A stretch of 64,000 nt of DNA from JABDQA01 sp963759125 (GCA_963759125.1 CAVWXN010000011.1:1-64000), one strand, 5' to 3'; positions 53,258 to 63,095 are shown, counted from the first letter of the stretch. Numbers and translations: made by a program. The notes: generated from the letters alone by a model not told the origin.

Positions 53258-54022
53258 ATGAAAACAAGAGTGGCGTTACATAAGAGTGGTTTGGCAGGAG
53301 GACTTATTTTATTGCTTGTTTTCTGTTTATCAACCCTTGCTTCGGCACAAGAGGCCGATACCTGGCAGAACGAAATAACGATCTACGGATGGTATGCGGG
53401 AATAGACGGCGCCGTGAACTCCCCCGGTGGATCAAAAGACATCACAGTTGAAGCCTCGGACATTATTGAGAATCTGAACATGGTCTTTATGGGTGGGTAT
53501 GAGGGCAAGTATAACAAGTGGTCGGTCCTCGCTGATGCGGTCTATATGGATGTGGGTGGCACCGCCAATGCCCCTGTCGGTGGTGGGATAAGTTCGGTAA
53601 ATCTGGATATCCAATCGTGGGTCCTGCACGGTGGGGTTGGCTACGAGCTGGTCCAGTCTACCCATGGCACACTTGGAGTTATCGGTGGGGTTCGCTATCT
53701 GAACCTTGACGTTGCCGTCAACCGAGCCTTCGATGGGTCTTCTGTGGCTCAGAACTCCGATTCAGCGGATCTGCTTGACGGTATTGTCGGTGTTCGAGGC
53801 AATGTCAAGATTAGTGATAACTGGTACTTACCTTATTATGCCGATATTGGAACCGGAGGCTCTGAATTCAGCTACCAATTGTTTGCTGCAATTGGCTATC
53901 GCTTCGGCTGGGGGGATGTCAGATTAGGCTATCGCCACCTGCAATTCGAAATGGACGACGATGAAATCATGCAGGACCTGCAGATTAGTGGTCCAGTGCT
54001 TGGGGTCGGCTTCAGGTTTTAG
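53258..54022 (+). CDS. Outer-membrane beta-barrel protein
   Basis: 254 residues with a Sec signal (GGLILLLVFCLSTLASAQ) and alternating amphipathic strands to a C-terminal aromatic (VLGVGFRF), the mark of an outer-membrane barrel. Strands such as NEITIYGWYAGIDGAVNSPG and VLHGGVGYELVQST suggest an OmpA-like/OmpW-like eight- to ten-strand barrel. GGAGGAAAAGAGG precedes the start. No specific family named; it may be the outer-membrane component linked to the sulfatase. Confidence 0.75.
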   Translation: MKTRVALHKSGLAGGLILLLVFCLSTLASAQEADTWQNEITIYGWYAGIDGAVNSPGGSKDITVEASDIIENLNMVFMGGYEGKYNKWSVLADAVYMDVGGTANAPVGGGISSVNLDIQSWVLHGGVGYELVQSTHGTLGVIGGVRYLNLDVAVNRAFDGSSVAQNSDSADLLDGIVGVRGNVKISDNWYLPYYADIGTGGSEFSYQLFAAIGYRFGWGDVRLGYRHLQFEMDDDEIMQDLQISGPVLGVGFRF

Positions 54023-54245
54023 GAAGGAAGCGTCATGCAGCCCGGGCCACAGACGTTTGGTGACCGGTTCGACAGATCAACCTGGGAGGCATAATTGAAG
54101 AGGGGAATCGGGCTGGGTTACCGAGCTCCCACCGTTAGATAGGCTCGGTTCCGTGGTAAGTAAAATACCGATGCTTTATAGTGAGACCATCAACTCTGTC
54201 ATGAGTCTTCTGGAAGAATTTGGTCCAAACGGTTAAACTGGATTC

Positions 54246-54731
54246 ATGAAAACCGTCGCCCGAGATATTATGGACACCGGGTTCCATACCATATCCCCTC
54301 AAACCCCTATCAGTGAGGCGGTGAAGATCTTCAAACAGGCCAGCGGCAAGGAGGGACGCAGGATATTCGGTATGATGGTGCTGGATGACAACGGCACGCT
54401 GGTCGGCATGCTCTCCATGTATGACATCCTGCTGTTCATGCGCCCCAAGCATGTGCACATCTGGGGGAAAATGGATGACATAGACCTTGCTGGCATCATC
54501 GATCGCAGCTGTGAGAAGGCCAAGTCGATTCGGGTCGGCGACATCATGTCGCAGGAAATTGTCACCATTGGCCCGAACACTCATAAATTCATGATACTGG
54601 ATATCATGATCAAGCAGCATATTCGCCGTCTTCCAGTGGTGGAAAATGACAAGATTCTTGGCATCGTCTACATATCGGATCTTTTCTATGATGTCTTGGA
54701 TCGGTTTACAGAAGACAGAACTCCAGCATGA
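54246..54731 (+). CDS. Two-CBS-domain protein
   Basis: 161 residues with a CBS pair: RDIMDTGFHTISPQTPISEA ... GMMVLDDNGTLVGMLSMYDI, and GDIMSQEIVTIGPNTHKFMI ... RRLPVVENDKILGIVYISDL. CBS pairs bind adenine nucleotides and sense energy or ionic state. Its stop overlaps the start of the next CBS gene (ATGA), so the two are coupled. No enzymatic domain. Confidence 0.9.
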   Translation: MKTVARDIMDTGFHTISPQTPISEAVKIFKQASGKEGRRIFGMMVLDDNGTLVGMLSMYDILLFMRPKHVHIWGKMDDIDLAGIIDRSCEKAKSIRVGDIMSQEIVTIGPNTHKFMILDIMIKQHIRRLPVVENDKILGIVYISDLFYDVLDRFTEDRTPA

Positions 54732-55627
54732 GCAGATCTTCGCAAAACACCCTTAGCGGCAAAATCGTTGCCGGCGCCATGCGGCGCAGAATAAACATAT
54801 TGGGGAAAAATTCGACCATCTCCAGTGCCATAAGCACGCTGATCAAGCACAAAATCGGTGGTCTCCTCGTTGTGAACAAAGATCAGAGCCCTGTCGGGGT
54901 TGTGTCTAAGACCAACATCCTCGGCGCCTATTATGCATCCCTTCCCCTTGACTCTCCTCTGGAACACCTCATGACCAGTCCTCCGCTCTTCTGTCAGCTA
55001 GATGATCCACTGGAGAAAGCGCTGGGAAAAATGAAGGAGCACCAGGTCTATCGACTCTATGTAAAAGACCCGGAGAACAATTCGGTTGTCGGAGCCCTGG
55101 CCTATCCCGACATCGTCGCTATGTTATATGAGTATTGCTCGCGTTGCCCCCAGAGCCTGTTTCGTCAGACACCTGAGTCGACTGAGACAGAAATCGAACG
55201 ATCTCTGGTTGGTGACTGCATGACCAGGGGGATCAAAAGTATCAACTCGGACGAGCTGCTCTCTCAGGCTGTCGAGGAACTGACCATGCATCATATGGGG
55301 GCACTCCTGGTTATCGATGCAGCCGGACACGGCCTCGGTGTGATATCAAAGACTGACTTGATTTTGGCATACAATCACGCTGTTTCATTGGACACCCCTG
55401 CCTCAGAAATGATGTCAGTTCCAGTTCGCAGCTGCAGGGAAAACGATATGCTGGAGGAAGCCATCCGCAGTATGATCTTCTCAGATGTGCATCGGCTCTT
55501 TGTGAAAGTTCCTGAATGCAGAAGAATTCAGTGGTGTATTTTCCCTCACCGATGCCGCCAGAAACAGATCTGGATCGTGCCAGGCCTGCATCTCCAGCAG
55601 GATCCAGATAACTTCTCACTGACCTGA
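54728..55627 (+). CDS. Four-CBS-domain protein with CxxC motifs, frameshift near 3' end
   Basis: About 299 residues holding four CBS units in two pairs. After the first pair comes LYEYCSRCPQSLF, a Cys-x2-Cys. After the second, the printed frame ends in low-complexity CRRIQWCIFPHRCRQ. Removing one base in AGAAGAATTC near 55520 gives PECREFSGVFSLTDAARNRS then GSCQACISSRIQITSH with a stop at 55620-55622. That completes the fourth CBS strand-helix and yields a matching second CxxC. The natural product is thus probably two CBS pairs each followed by CxxC. Overlaps the upstream CBS gene by four bases. Confidence 0.8.
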   Translation: MSRSSQNTLSGKIVAGAMRRRINILGKNSTISSAISTLIKHKIGGLLVVNKDQSPVGVVSKTNILGAYYASLPLDSPLEHLMTSPPLFCQLDDPLEKALGKMKEHQVYRLYVKDPENNSVVGALAYPDIVAMLYEYCSRCPQSLFRQTPESTETEIERSLVGDCMTRGIKSINSDELLSQAVEELTMHHMGALLVIDAAGHGLGVISKTDLILAYNHAVSLDTPASEMMSVPVRSCRENDMLEEAIRSMIFSDVHRLFVKVPECRRIQWCIFPHRCRQKQIWIVPGLHLQQDPDNFSLT

Positions 55628-55841
55628 ACCTGGTCAGCAGAGATGAGTAGAACTGGCCCCCTCAATCAAGAACATTTTTCAGGGGATCTGCTGGGGATCA
55701 ATGACAAGGACAGGAAAGATAATTGCTTTTACCTACCTCTTTGCGGATCTTCTGTCGCGCAGATTGTTCCATCGTTATTGATTTGAACTATTGGCCTTTG
55801 GTAATTACCAGTATATCGCAAATTCTGATAAGGAGACAATC

Positions 55842-56273
55842 ATGACCCAGGCAAAGAACGGAGACAGCGTAACCTTGCATTATACCGGTAAACTGAGCGA
55901 CGGAACTGTTTTTGATTCCTCGGAAGGACGGGATCCTCTCCCTTGCACTCTCGGCAGTGGTCAAGTGATACCCGGTTTTGAAGAAGCAATTATTGGCATG
56001 TCGGAGGGTGAATCAAAGACTGTAACTATTCCCCAGGATAAAGCATATGGCCCCTATGATGCTCAAAAGATAATTGATTTCCCCATCGACCAGGTACCAC
56101 CGGATATCAAGCCAGCAGTAGGAATGCTATTGCAGCTCCAAAGTGAGGAGGGGCAACCGTTTACCGTTCGGGTTACAGAAATCGCCGAGGAACATGTAAC
56201 ACTTGATGCCAATCCCCCTCTGGCTGGCAAGGATCTCATTTTCGACATCCAAGTGGTATCGATCGAGTCGTAA
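55842..56273 (+). CDS. FKBP-type peptidyl-prolyl isomerase (SlyD-like)
   Basis: 143 residues from the ATG at 55842 (AAGGAG upstream). FKBP core halves: GDSVTLHYTGKLSDGTVFDS and GSGQVIPGFEEAIIGMSEGE, with the IF (chaperone) domain inserted between residues about 70 and 120 as in SlyD. The His-rich metal-binding tail of E. coli SlyD is absent. It catalyses prolyl isomerisation and assists folding in the cytoplasm. Confidence 0.93.
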   Translation: MTQAKNGDSVTLHYTGKLSDGTVFDSSEGRDPLPCTLGSGQVIPGFEEAIIGMSEGESKTVTIPQDKAYGPYDAQKIIDFPIDQVPPDIKPAVGMLLQLQSEEGQPFTVRVTEIAEEHVTLDANPPLAGKDLIFDIQVVSIES

Positions 56274-56348
56274 TTAATAATCCTTCTCTCTATCTTCAGT
56301 TGCCTGGCAGTTGAGGGCCGGACCATGGCCAAAGGCAGATGAGTCGGG

Positions 56349-58163
56349 TTAGCAAATGGCCTGCATGACCACAACCGTCATATCGTCGTACTGCATGGAG
56401 CCCGCCTGATGATCTCTTACTGCTTTGATTAACTCATCGCATACCACAGAAGCAGATGGATTATCCATTCTACCGACAGCTCCTACAAGTCCGTCGTAGC
56501 CAAAATTCACATTTTGTCTGTTAGGTGCATCAGTTATTCCGTCGGAGCAGAGCAACAGCATACTGCCCCTGGTGAGTTCAATCGTCTGTTCGTCCAAGGC
56601 AATCTCCTCAAGTATCCCCAGAGCCTGGCCCTTTGATTTGGGCAGGCGCTGAGCAGAGCCCTGGCCATCGAAAAAAAACGGCATTTCGTGACCCGCACGC
56701 GCATATTGAAACTGGCGGGTTATGGCATTCAGTACCCCGAAGATAACGGTTACAAACATTTCCTTATCGTTCATATCCAGGAGATGGCGGTTAACACTTC
56801 GCAGCACTTCTTGCACAGACCGACCTGGATGGGCTTCGGCGCGCAGCAAACTGCGGACCATGGCCATGAACAGGGCGGCCGGTACGCCCTTGTCGGAGAC
56901 ATCACCAACCGCTATACCAAGTAAATTATCTCCGAGCGGAATAAAATCGAAAAAATCGCCCCCCACGGATTTGGCCGGAAGCATGGTTGCACTGAACTCG
57001 TACCCAGCCAGGCGGGGAATAGAGCGTGGCAACATGCTCTTCTGGATTTCACCGGCCACCGATAATTCAGATTCCAGCTTGGAGAGCCGCTCAATTTGCG
57101 CCACCTGTTCTGCAACCCGAGTTTCCAGCTCTGCGTTCCATTCGGTGAGCTCTTTCGCCTGTTTTATTACTCGAGTTTCAAGTTTTGTATTCCACTCGGC
57201 AAGCTCTTTCGCCTGTTCTTCCACCTTACGGCTTTGTTCCTCGATCTCCTTGAAGAGCCTCACATTCTCAATTGCAATTACAGCCTCGTCGGCAAAGGTC
57301 TTGAGAAGTTCTATCTGCTTCCTGGTAAGTGGGCGGACCTCCATTCGGCGGATCAGAATTGCACCAATGGCAATCCCTTCTCGAAGTAGAGGAGTGACAA
57401 ACGTGGTTCGATGGCCAAACTCCCGGGCCAGGGAAGCGCCCAGGGGAAACTCGGCTGAAGCTGCCTGCAGGTCATACACATGGATGGAGCGACGCTCAAC
57501 GACCGCTTGTCCTGCCACCCAGTCACGGTCTATGTGATGTAATGTCCCAATCGGCCAGAGGGGGTTTGTCCCATATTTTGCCACGAGGCGAAGCGCATCA
57601 CCCTCAACCTTAAAGATTTCGGCATCGTTTACATCACAGAGGCGGGCCGCGTTTTCGGCTACCGTCTCCAGAATCAGCTGGAGATCAGAGGGTGAGTTGG
57701 AAATCGCCCGTAAAATCTCGCTTATTGCTGATTTTTGCTGTTCAGCTTCGGAGGGTTCAGGTGAGTTCCGTTCGGTTTCTTCCCCATGACTTTCCCCTAT
57801 TGATTCCCTGAAGGAATGATTCCCGACAAGCAGCGATTTGATCTCATTGTTGGGGATCGCCAGAAATCGGCTGGGTTCTGCTGTCATAATCGATGAGGTA
57901 AGCACACCGTCGCCAAACCCGACCCAGCCGAAATGCTCTCCAGGATCATAGTATGACAACACCTGTTCATCACCGTTTGCATCAATTTCAACCGCTTTTG
58001 CCCGCCCTTCAAGAACTATATACAGTGCATCGCTGGAACTTCCCTTCTCCAAGACGATTGTCTCTTCCGGGAGAGTATGAGTCAACGTTTTCTCAAGAAA
58101 GTTTTTCGACTCGGTCTCTGTCAGCCCCAAACGGTTTAAAACTATTTCCCGATATTTGGTCAT
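56349..58163 (-). CDS. SpoIIE/PP2C-type phosphatase with cNMP-binding and GAF domains
   Basis: About 604 residues from the ATG at 58163 (AGGTG upstream; a GTG nine bases earlier is possible). N-terminal cyclic-nucleotide-binding domain (about 25-120; ALYIVLEGRAKAVEIDANGD), a GAF domain (about 150-310), a heptad coiled coil with repeated EQAKELAEWN-type units, and a C-terminal PP2C/RsbU domain (about 360-end) with GGDFFDFIPLGDN, GVAVGDVSDKG-like IAVGDVSDKGVPAALFMAM and CSDGITDAPN metal sites. It dephosphorylates a Ser-phosphorylated anti-sigma antagonist or similar protein in response to small-molecule input. No partner STAS gene adjacent. Confidence 0.9.
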   Translation of the reverse strand: MTKYREIVLNRLGLTETESKNFLEKTLTHTLPEETIVLEKGSSSDALYIVLEGRAKAVEIDANGDEQVLSYYDPGEHFGWVGFGDGVLTSSIMTAEPSRFLAIPNNEIKSLLVGNHSFRESIGESHGEETERNSPEPSEAEQQKSAISEILRAISNSPSDLQLILETVAENAARLCDVNDAEIFKVEGDALRLVAKYGTNPLWPIGTLHHIDRDWVAGQAVVERRSIHVYDLQAASAEFPLGASLAREFGHRTTFVTPLLREGIAIGAILIRRMEVRPLTRKQIELLKTFADEAVIAIENVRLFKEIEEQSRKVEEQAKELAEWNTKLETRVIKQAKELTEWNAELETRVAEQVAQIERLSKLESELSVAGEIQKSMLPRSIPRLAGYEFSATMLPAKSVGGDFFDFIPLGDNLLGIAVGDVSDKGVPAALFMAMVRSLLRAEAHPGRSVQEVLRSVNRHLLDMNDKEMFVTVIFGVLNAITRQFQYARAGHEMPFFFDGQGSAQRLPKSKGQALGILEEIALDEQTIELTRGSMLLLCSDGITDAPNRQNVNFGYDGLVGAVGRMDNPSASVVCDELIKAVRDHQAGSMQYDDMTVVVMQAIC

Positions 58164-58172
58164 CGCTGCCAC

Positions 58173-58652
58173 ACCTATGTGATCGGGTGTCTAAGGGACG
58201 GCACCACACTCGAAGAAGTTTCTGCCTGTCCGCTGTAATTGAGAGGAGGCCGCCAATCGATCCAATGAGTATTGCGGTACTGGTTTCGTATTTGAAAGCA
58301 GCTGGGCTTTGGGCGAAATTTTAAAATAAATCCAACCCTTTACTACCAAAGCTGAGAGGAGGGATAAGCGTTTCATGATACAGCACTCCTTGTTTACTAC
58401 CCCACAAACTAAATGCTACATTGTGGCATTAATTAAATCACATTAAACTTGCCGGGTCAAGTGTCAAATCCAATTAAGTGTCAGGGAAAAATATCACCTC
58501 AAATGACAAATATTGACTGCCGGGGATTAAGCAATGGACAGGCGGAGGGAAAATGAGTGTGAGGTTGGAATTGTTCCTTATCGGTAAATAGATTACCCTT
58601 TGACTATGCAGCTGCCACCCGCAATATACTATCAAATAGAGGAACTCTTCTA
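58173..58652. other. Intergenic, no gene recognised
   Basis: 480 bases between the divergent phosphatase and secreted-protein genes. No convincing reading frame, hairpin or operator seen. Confidence 0.4.
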
Positions 58653-59066
58653 ATGCCGATGACTTATAGACGATTACTTCTGGTAATTGGTGCTTTGCTG
58701 ATACATTTACTGGTTAGCGGAACAGGACAGGCTCAAAACACAGGCATTTATTCACCCGAACTATTGGCGATGCAGGGTCGTTGGGTTCGGACTGATGCCC
58801 CATACATTATTGAATTACGACAAAACCAGAGCGACAAACTGCAGGCCTCCTATTTCAACCCTCGTCCGATACACGTTGAGGAAACGGAAACTGCCAAAAA
58901 AGACGGTCTCCAGTATGTCATGATAAAATTGCAGGATGTCAATTATGAAGGTTCAGTATATCTATTAAATTACAACCGAGAACAGGATACACTTCAAGGA
59001 ATTTACCTGCATGGAGGAAGTGGACAGCGTTTTCAGGTGAGTTTCTCCAGACAGACTTCCCCGTGA
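58653..59066 (+). CDS. Conserved exported protein
   Basis: 137 residues with a Sec signal (VIGALLIHLLVSGTGQAQ). The mature part carries QGRWVRTDAPYIIELRQ, QASYFNPRPIHVEETETAKK and LQDVNYEGSVYLLNYNRE, a pattern I know as a widespread uncharacterised periplasmic family (W-x-R-x-D...Y-x-I-E / Y-F-N-P-x-P-I). Function unknown. Monocistronic. Confidence 0.75.
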   Translation: MPMTYRRLLLVIGALLIHLLVSGTGQAQNTGIYSPELLAMQGRWVRTDAPYIIELRQNQSDKLQASYFNPRPIHVEETETAKKDGLQYVMIKLQDVNYEGSVYLLNYNREQDTLQGIYLHGGSGQRFQVSFSRQTSP

Positions 59067-59497
59067 GTAAGGTGGGCTTGATTCCCACTAGAGTAAATCC
59101 CTGTTCACCTTCCAGTTCCTGTCAGCCGATCGTCCCATTTCTCAAAAACTGAAGCTCCCCAGAGACGGTCTCAATTTGCCCCCAAACCCTTTTTACTGAA
59201 GATTCATCGGGTTACTTTCAGCTTTTGATTAGAGATTCTTTCTGGATAATATGAAACACTGCTCGATGAAAATAGCCAAACCAGTTTTACCCCTATTGCT
59301 ATCTTGAAGATAAGTTCGGAATCCGGCCTCCACCTTGGAGCTGCTGCCCAAACTGCTGTATACATTGTCCGGCGCTTCTGACTGAAAAGTAATTATCCAG
59401 TCAATCGTATTCAATTCACCCTGCCGACCTCTTGAATACACTCTGTCTATTTGATACAAAAAAGTATAGAGAATGGTATTTGACGGGATTATTTGTC
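59067..59497. other. Intergenic, no gene recognised
   Basis: About 430 bases before the PIMT gene. No convincing reading frame on either strand and no clear hairpin. Confidence 0.35.
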
Positions 59498-60268
59498 ATG
59501 TCCAACAGTCACTATTATTGCCGCATGATTTTCTCGAGAATGGTGCTGCATCGTCAATTTATAAGGGCGGCGCTCTGTATTCTGCTGCTCGCCCACCTTA
59601 CCTCAAGGTCTTCAATGGCGGCTGAATATTCTCCCGCAGCCGAGCAGAACATTGCCGTTCAGGAAATGCTTGAGGTTATTCAAGGTTATGGCATGAAAGA
59701 CCCTGAAATTCTGCGGGCTATTGAGAGGGTCCCCCGGCACAGATTTGTACCGGAGAATAAAAGAAAATACAGTTATGACGACACGCCACTTCCAATAGGC
59801 TATGGCCAGACCATTTCCCAACCATACATCGTTGCCGAAATGACCCGGCAACTGCAGCTTTCAGCAACCTCGAAAATACTTGAGATCGGAACTGGCTCAG
59901 GCTATCAGGCAGCGGTGCTGGCTGAAATCACCCCTCATGTATACAGTATAGAAATTATCAAGCCATTGCTGGAACGAGCCCGGAAAACCCTGCAGGAAAA
60001 CGGCTATGGAGATATCCGACTTCTTCATGCTGACGGCTATTACGGATGGCCGCAGGCTGCACCTTTTGATGGGATTATTGTCACTTGTGCGGCAGGTCAC
60101 ATTCCGCCGCCTCTCATAGAGCAACTCGCGGTCGGCGGCAGGATGCTTATTCCGGTCGGAAAACGATTCGGCACCCAATTCCTCATACTGGTTACCAAAA
60201 ACGAAGATCAGTCGATTACCAGCAGAAATCTCATGGCGGTCCGTTTTGTGCCTTTGGTCAGAGAATGA
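59498..60268 (+). CDS. pcm: Protein-L-isoaspartate O-methyltransferase, exported form
   Basis: About 256 residues. A hydrophobic leader (AALCILLLAHLTSRSSMAAE) precedes the PIMT domain, suggesting a periplasmic form. SAM motif I is ILEIGTGSGYQAAVLAEITP; the PIMT-specific LPIGYGQTISQPYIVAEMT loop is intact; LIEQLAVGGRMLIPVG follows. It repairs isoaspartyl damage by methylation. Alternative starts at 59525 and 59540 are possible and none has a strong Shine-Dalgarno. Its stop overlaps the next gene by four bases. Confidence 0.9.
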   Translation: MSNSHYYCRMIFSRMVLHRQFIRAALCILLLAHLTSRSSMAAEYSPAAEQNIAVQEMLEVIQGYGMKDPEILRAIERVPRHRFVPENKRKYSYDDTPLPIGYGQTISQPYIVAEMTRQLQLSATSKILEIGTGSGYQAAVLAEITPHVYSIEIIKPLLERARKTLQENGYGDIRLLHADGYYGWPQAAPFDGIIVTCAAGHIPPPLIEQLAVGGRMLIPVGKRFGTQFLILVTKNEDQSITSRNLMAVRFVPLVRE

Positions 60269-62649
60269 CCCCCCTCGGTCCCTGGCAACTGCGAGTAGCC
60301 GTCTTTCTTGTTTCCTTCGTCATCATCGTTGTTGAAATCACCTTGATGCGCGAACTTGCGCTCCGCTTTTGGGAACATCTGGCCTGGCTTGTTATAAGCA
60401 TTGCCCTGCTGGGGTTTGGTGCGAGCGGAACGGTGCTCCTGCTGATCCAGCGTTTTTTGAAAGTGGGAAGGCCCCTCCTGCAGTTCATTTCTCTCACAGG
60501 GATGGCGATTAGTTTTCCGCTAAGCCTGTTGCTGGTAGATAAGTTTGACCTAAATCTCATGCAAATGGTGTGGCAGCCATCACACTTTTGGAAACTCGGC
60601 GCTCTTGAACTAATACTTGGAGTACCGTTTCTCTTCGGCGGCATGTTTGTCGGCCTGGCTCTGCAAGATACACCAGAAAAAGTACCAGGCCATTATGCCT
60701 CAAGCTTTCTAGGTTCAGGGATTGGTGGCATCATGGTGCTGCCGGCTCTATTTCTATTGCCGCCGCGTGTGCTTATCCTGGGCAGTTCCTGTATCATCCT
60801 GGCCGCGGCTCTGTTCTATGCCCGGAGAAACATTACAGCAGGAGGCTGGATACTCTCTGGACTGCTTTTGGCAGTCATGCTCTGGCAGTTCCCGTATAGC
60901 TCCAAAATTTCAGAGGACAAGGATCTGCCGCAAATTTTAGCCACGCCGGGGAGCAAAGTTATCAGCCAACGCTACGGTCCCCAGGGACTTGTCGAAATAG
61001 TTGAGGCACCGGCTATTCATACAGCTCCCGGCCTGGCATTGAATAATACGGAGCCCATACCAGACCAGCTCCTGATCATCCTCGATGGCCAGATCATCGG
61101 CAGTCTCTATAAAAGCAATTCCCCTCACGACTTCGCTTTTATGAATCACTCCACTGAAGCCCTGCCATATCAACTTGGCGATTACTCTGATGTACTGATT
61201 GGCGATGCTGTGGGATCAGAGCAAGTCGGCCTTACTCTGTTTCACGGCGCCAATGCGGTCACAGCTTTGACCTCAAACGGCTCGCTGGCAGAGCTTAGAG
61301 CCGGTGAAATTCCTTCGTTCACCGGCCGGTTTTATAGCGCCCCTGAAGTGTCACATTTTACAGCCACGCTCAGAGGTTTTCTACGCGGCTCAAAGCACCG
61401 ATATTCCCTCATTGTTTTGCCCACCACAGGTCCAGATCTCGGCGGTCTGTCCGCGACCAAGGCCAACAGCCTTCTGACCCTGGACACATTCCTACTTTGC
61501 TTTGCCAGTCTGAAGGAGACAGGAGCCGTTTCGATCACTGCGCATGTTCATTCGCCGCCGCGTGAAAGCCTGCGCCTTCTCAATATGTTTATTGATGTGC
61601 TGAGAGAACAAGGAAAGGATCCACGACGTCATCTCGCCATGATTCGTAACTGGGCAACAATAACGCTGGTTGTCACAAAAAACGTTATCACAGACAGACA
61701 GGCTGATAACATTCGGACCTTTTCTGAGCAAAGGGGGTTTGACCTTGTCTGGTTGCCCGACCTGGAGCCCTCAGAGGTCAATCGGCATCATCTATTAACT
61801 GAGCCGGAATACTACTTAGGGGCCAAAGAACTGCTGGATCCCCAAAACAACCGGTTTGCCTCAAACTATATGTATGACATAACCAGCCCGGATGACGACA
61901 GACCGTTTTTTCACCATTTCAGTCGCTGGTGGCTGTCAAGGGATCTGTCAATGCAATTGGGGAGGCGCAGCCGTGCCTATATGGAGTTGGGTGGGATTCT
62001 ACTGGTTGCTGCCTTGGGTCAGGCATTTCTCCTCGCCTTCGCCTTTATTGTTCTGCCACTGTTCCCAGCCATAGGTCTTTCCGGCACGAGATCGCAACAC
62101 CTTGTCGTCATAGGCTTTTTCAGTTCCATCGGCTTTGGCTTCATGTTGCTTGAAATGGGTGCACTGCAGCGATTGACTCTTCATTTTGGCCACCCGATCT
62201 ATGCCGCTTCAACAGTATTATCAGGGTTCCTTTTCTTTGGAGGACTTGGAAGCATGATTAGTTCCCGCTTTCGGGACCCGCTGACCCGACTGCATTATGG
62301 TCTCGGTATTTCCATAGTGCTATGCGGCAGCCTGATGCTGTCATTGCATGATAGATCTTTAGCTCTTACTGAAGGATTAAGTCTCCCGGGTCGAATGGCG
62401 GTCGTGATCCTGTTTATCGGCCCGCTCGCTTCACTGATGGGCATGATGTTTCCGCTGGCCATAAAACGTTTAGGCCGCGAGCAGTCCCGTCTTGTCCCCT
62501 GGGCCTGGAGTGCTAACGGTTTTGCCTCTGTCCTTGCCACCCTTTGCGCTCCACTGTTTGCGATTCAATGGGGATTCAATATGGTGGTCTGGGCAGCGTT
62601 GGGCTGTTACTGCCTTGCTGCACTACTGAGCCTGAGATTGCCGAGATGA
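60265..62649 (+). CDS. Membrane-embedded spermidine-synthase-like protein
   Basis: About 794 residues with multiple transmembrane helices at the N-terminus (about residues 10-215) and the C-terminus (about 570-790) around a soluble spermidine-synthase-like middle. The expected glycine-rich SAM loop (GGGDG) reads LIGDAVGSEQVG and the acidic residue after it is lost (VTALTSN), so the SAM site looks degenerate. Later SATKANSLLTLDTFLL, AMIRNWATITLVV and ITSPDDDRPFFHH match the large membrane SpeE-like family. Coupled to pcm by ATGA, so the pair may act together in the envelope. Polyamine synthesis is doubtful. Confidence 0.75.
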   Translation: MTPLGPWQLRVAVFLVSFVIIVVEITLMRELALRFWEHLAWLVISIALLGFGASGTVLLLIQRFLKVGRPLLQFISLTGMAISFPLSLLLVDKFDLNLMQMVWQPSHFWKLGALELILGVPFLFGGMFVGLALQDTPEKVPGHYASSFLGSGIGGIMVLPALFLLPPRVLILGSSCIILAAALFYARRNITAGGWILSGLLLAVMLWQFPYSSKISEDKDLPQILATPGSKVISQRYGPQGLVEIVEAPAIHTAPGLALNNTEPIPDQLLIILDGQIIGSLYKSNSPHDFAFMNHSTEALPYQLGDYSDVLIGDAVGSEQVGLTLFHGANAVTALTSNGSLAELRAGEIPSFTGRFYSAPEVSHFTATLRGFLRGSKHRYSLIVLPTTGPDLGGLSATKANSLLTLDTFLLCFASLKETGAVSITAHVHSPPRESLRLLNMFIDVLREQGKDPRRHLAMIRNWATITLVVTKNVITDRQADNIRTFSEQRGFDLVWLPDLEPSEVNRHHLLTEPEYYLGAKELLDPQNNRFASNYMYDITSPDDDRPFFHHFSRWWLSRDLSMQLGRRSRAYMELGGILLVAALGQAFLLAFAFIVLPLFPAIGLSGTRSQHLVVIGFFSSIGFGFMLLEMGALQRLTLHFGHPIYAASTVLSGFLFFGGLGSMISSRFRDPLTRLHYGLGISIVLCGSLMLSLHDRSLALTEGLSLPGRMAVVILFIGPLASLMGMMFPLAIKRLGREQSRLVPWAWSANGFASVLATLCAPLFAIQWGFNMVVWAALGCYCLAALLSLRLPR

Positions 62650-62867
62650 AATAGTTTTCTGATAAAGGTAGGTATGCCTGTTACTTGGCTTAATTAAAGT
62701 TCTTCTTCTTTATCTTTAATTTGCGCCCCCACACTGTCCCAGGAAAAAATTAGTCGGGGCCATTTTATTTTCGTTTTCTGTAGATATAGTAAATTACTAC
62801 ATAGTCGCCTTGGTCAGCCTATGAGAAATAATCCAGGACACAACCAGACGGTTAAGGAGGGTAAGAG

Positions 62868-63095
62868 ATGAAAGTTAAAGTGGTGGACACCCCTGAGGAA
62901 TTATTTGAGTATACGGCCGATGTCCTTCCGCGAAAAGATGAGTTTATTTACCACAAGGACCAAGCCTATAAGGTGAGTTACGTTTGTCATCATGTAGTTG
63001 AAACACCTGATACAAGTAACGTTGGAGATGTCTATGCAGTTGTAGAAGTATCGACCACCCAGAGCTATTTAGGTCGGCAACTCAAGTCGTATTAG
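62868..63095 (+). CDS. Small hypothetical protein
   Basis: 75 residues starting MKVKVVDTPEELFEYTADV. AAGGAGG precedes the ATG at good spacing, so it is very likely translated. Contains HHVVETPD and a YAVVEVSTTQ strand; no signal peptide. No family recognised. Stands alone between the SpeE-like and Fur genes. Confidence 0.65.
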   Translation: MKVKVVDTPEELFEYTADVLPRKDEFIYHKDQAYKVSYVCHHVVETPDTSNVGDVYAVVEVSTTQSYLGRQLKSY

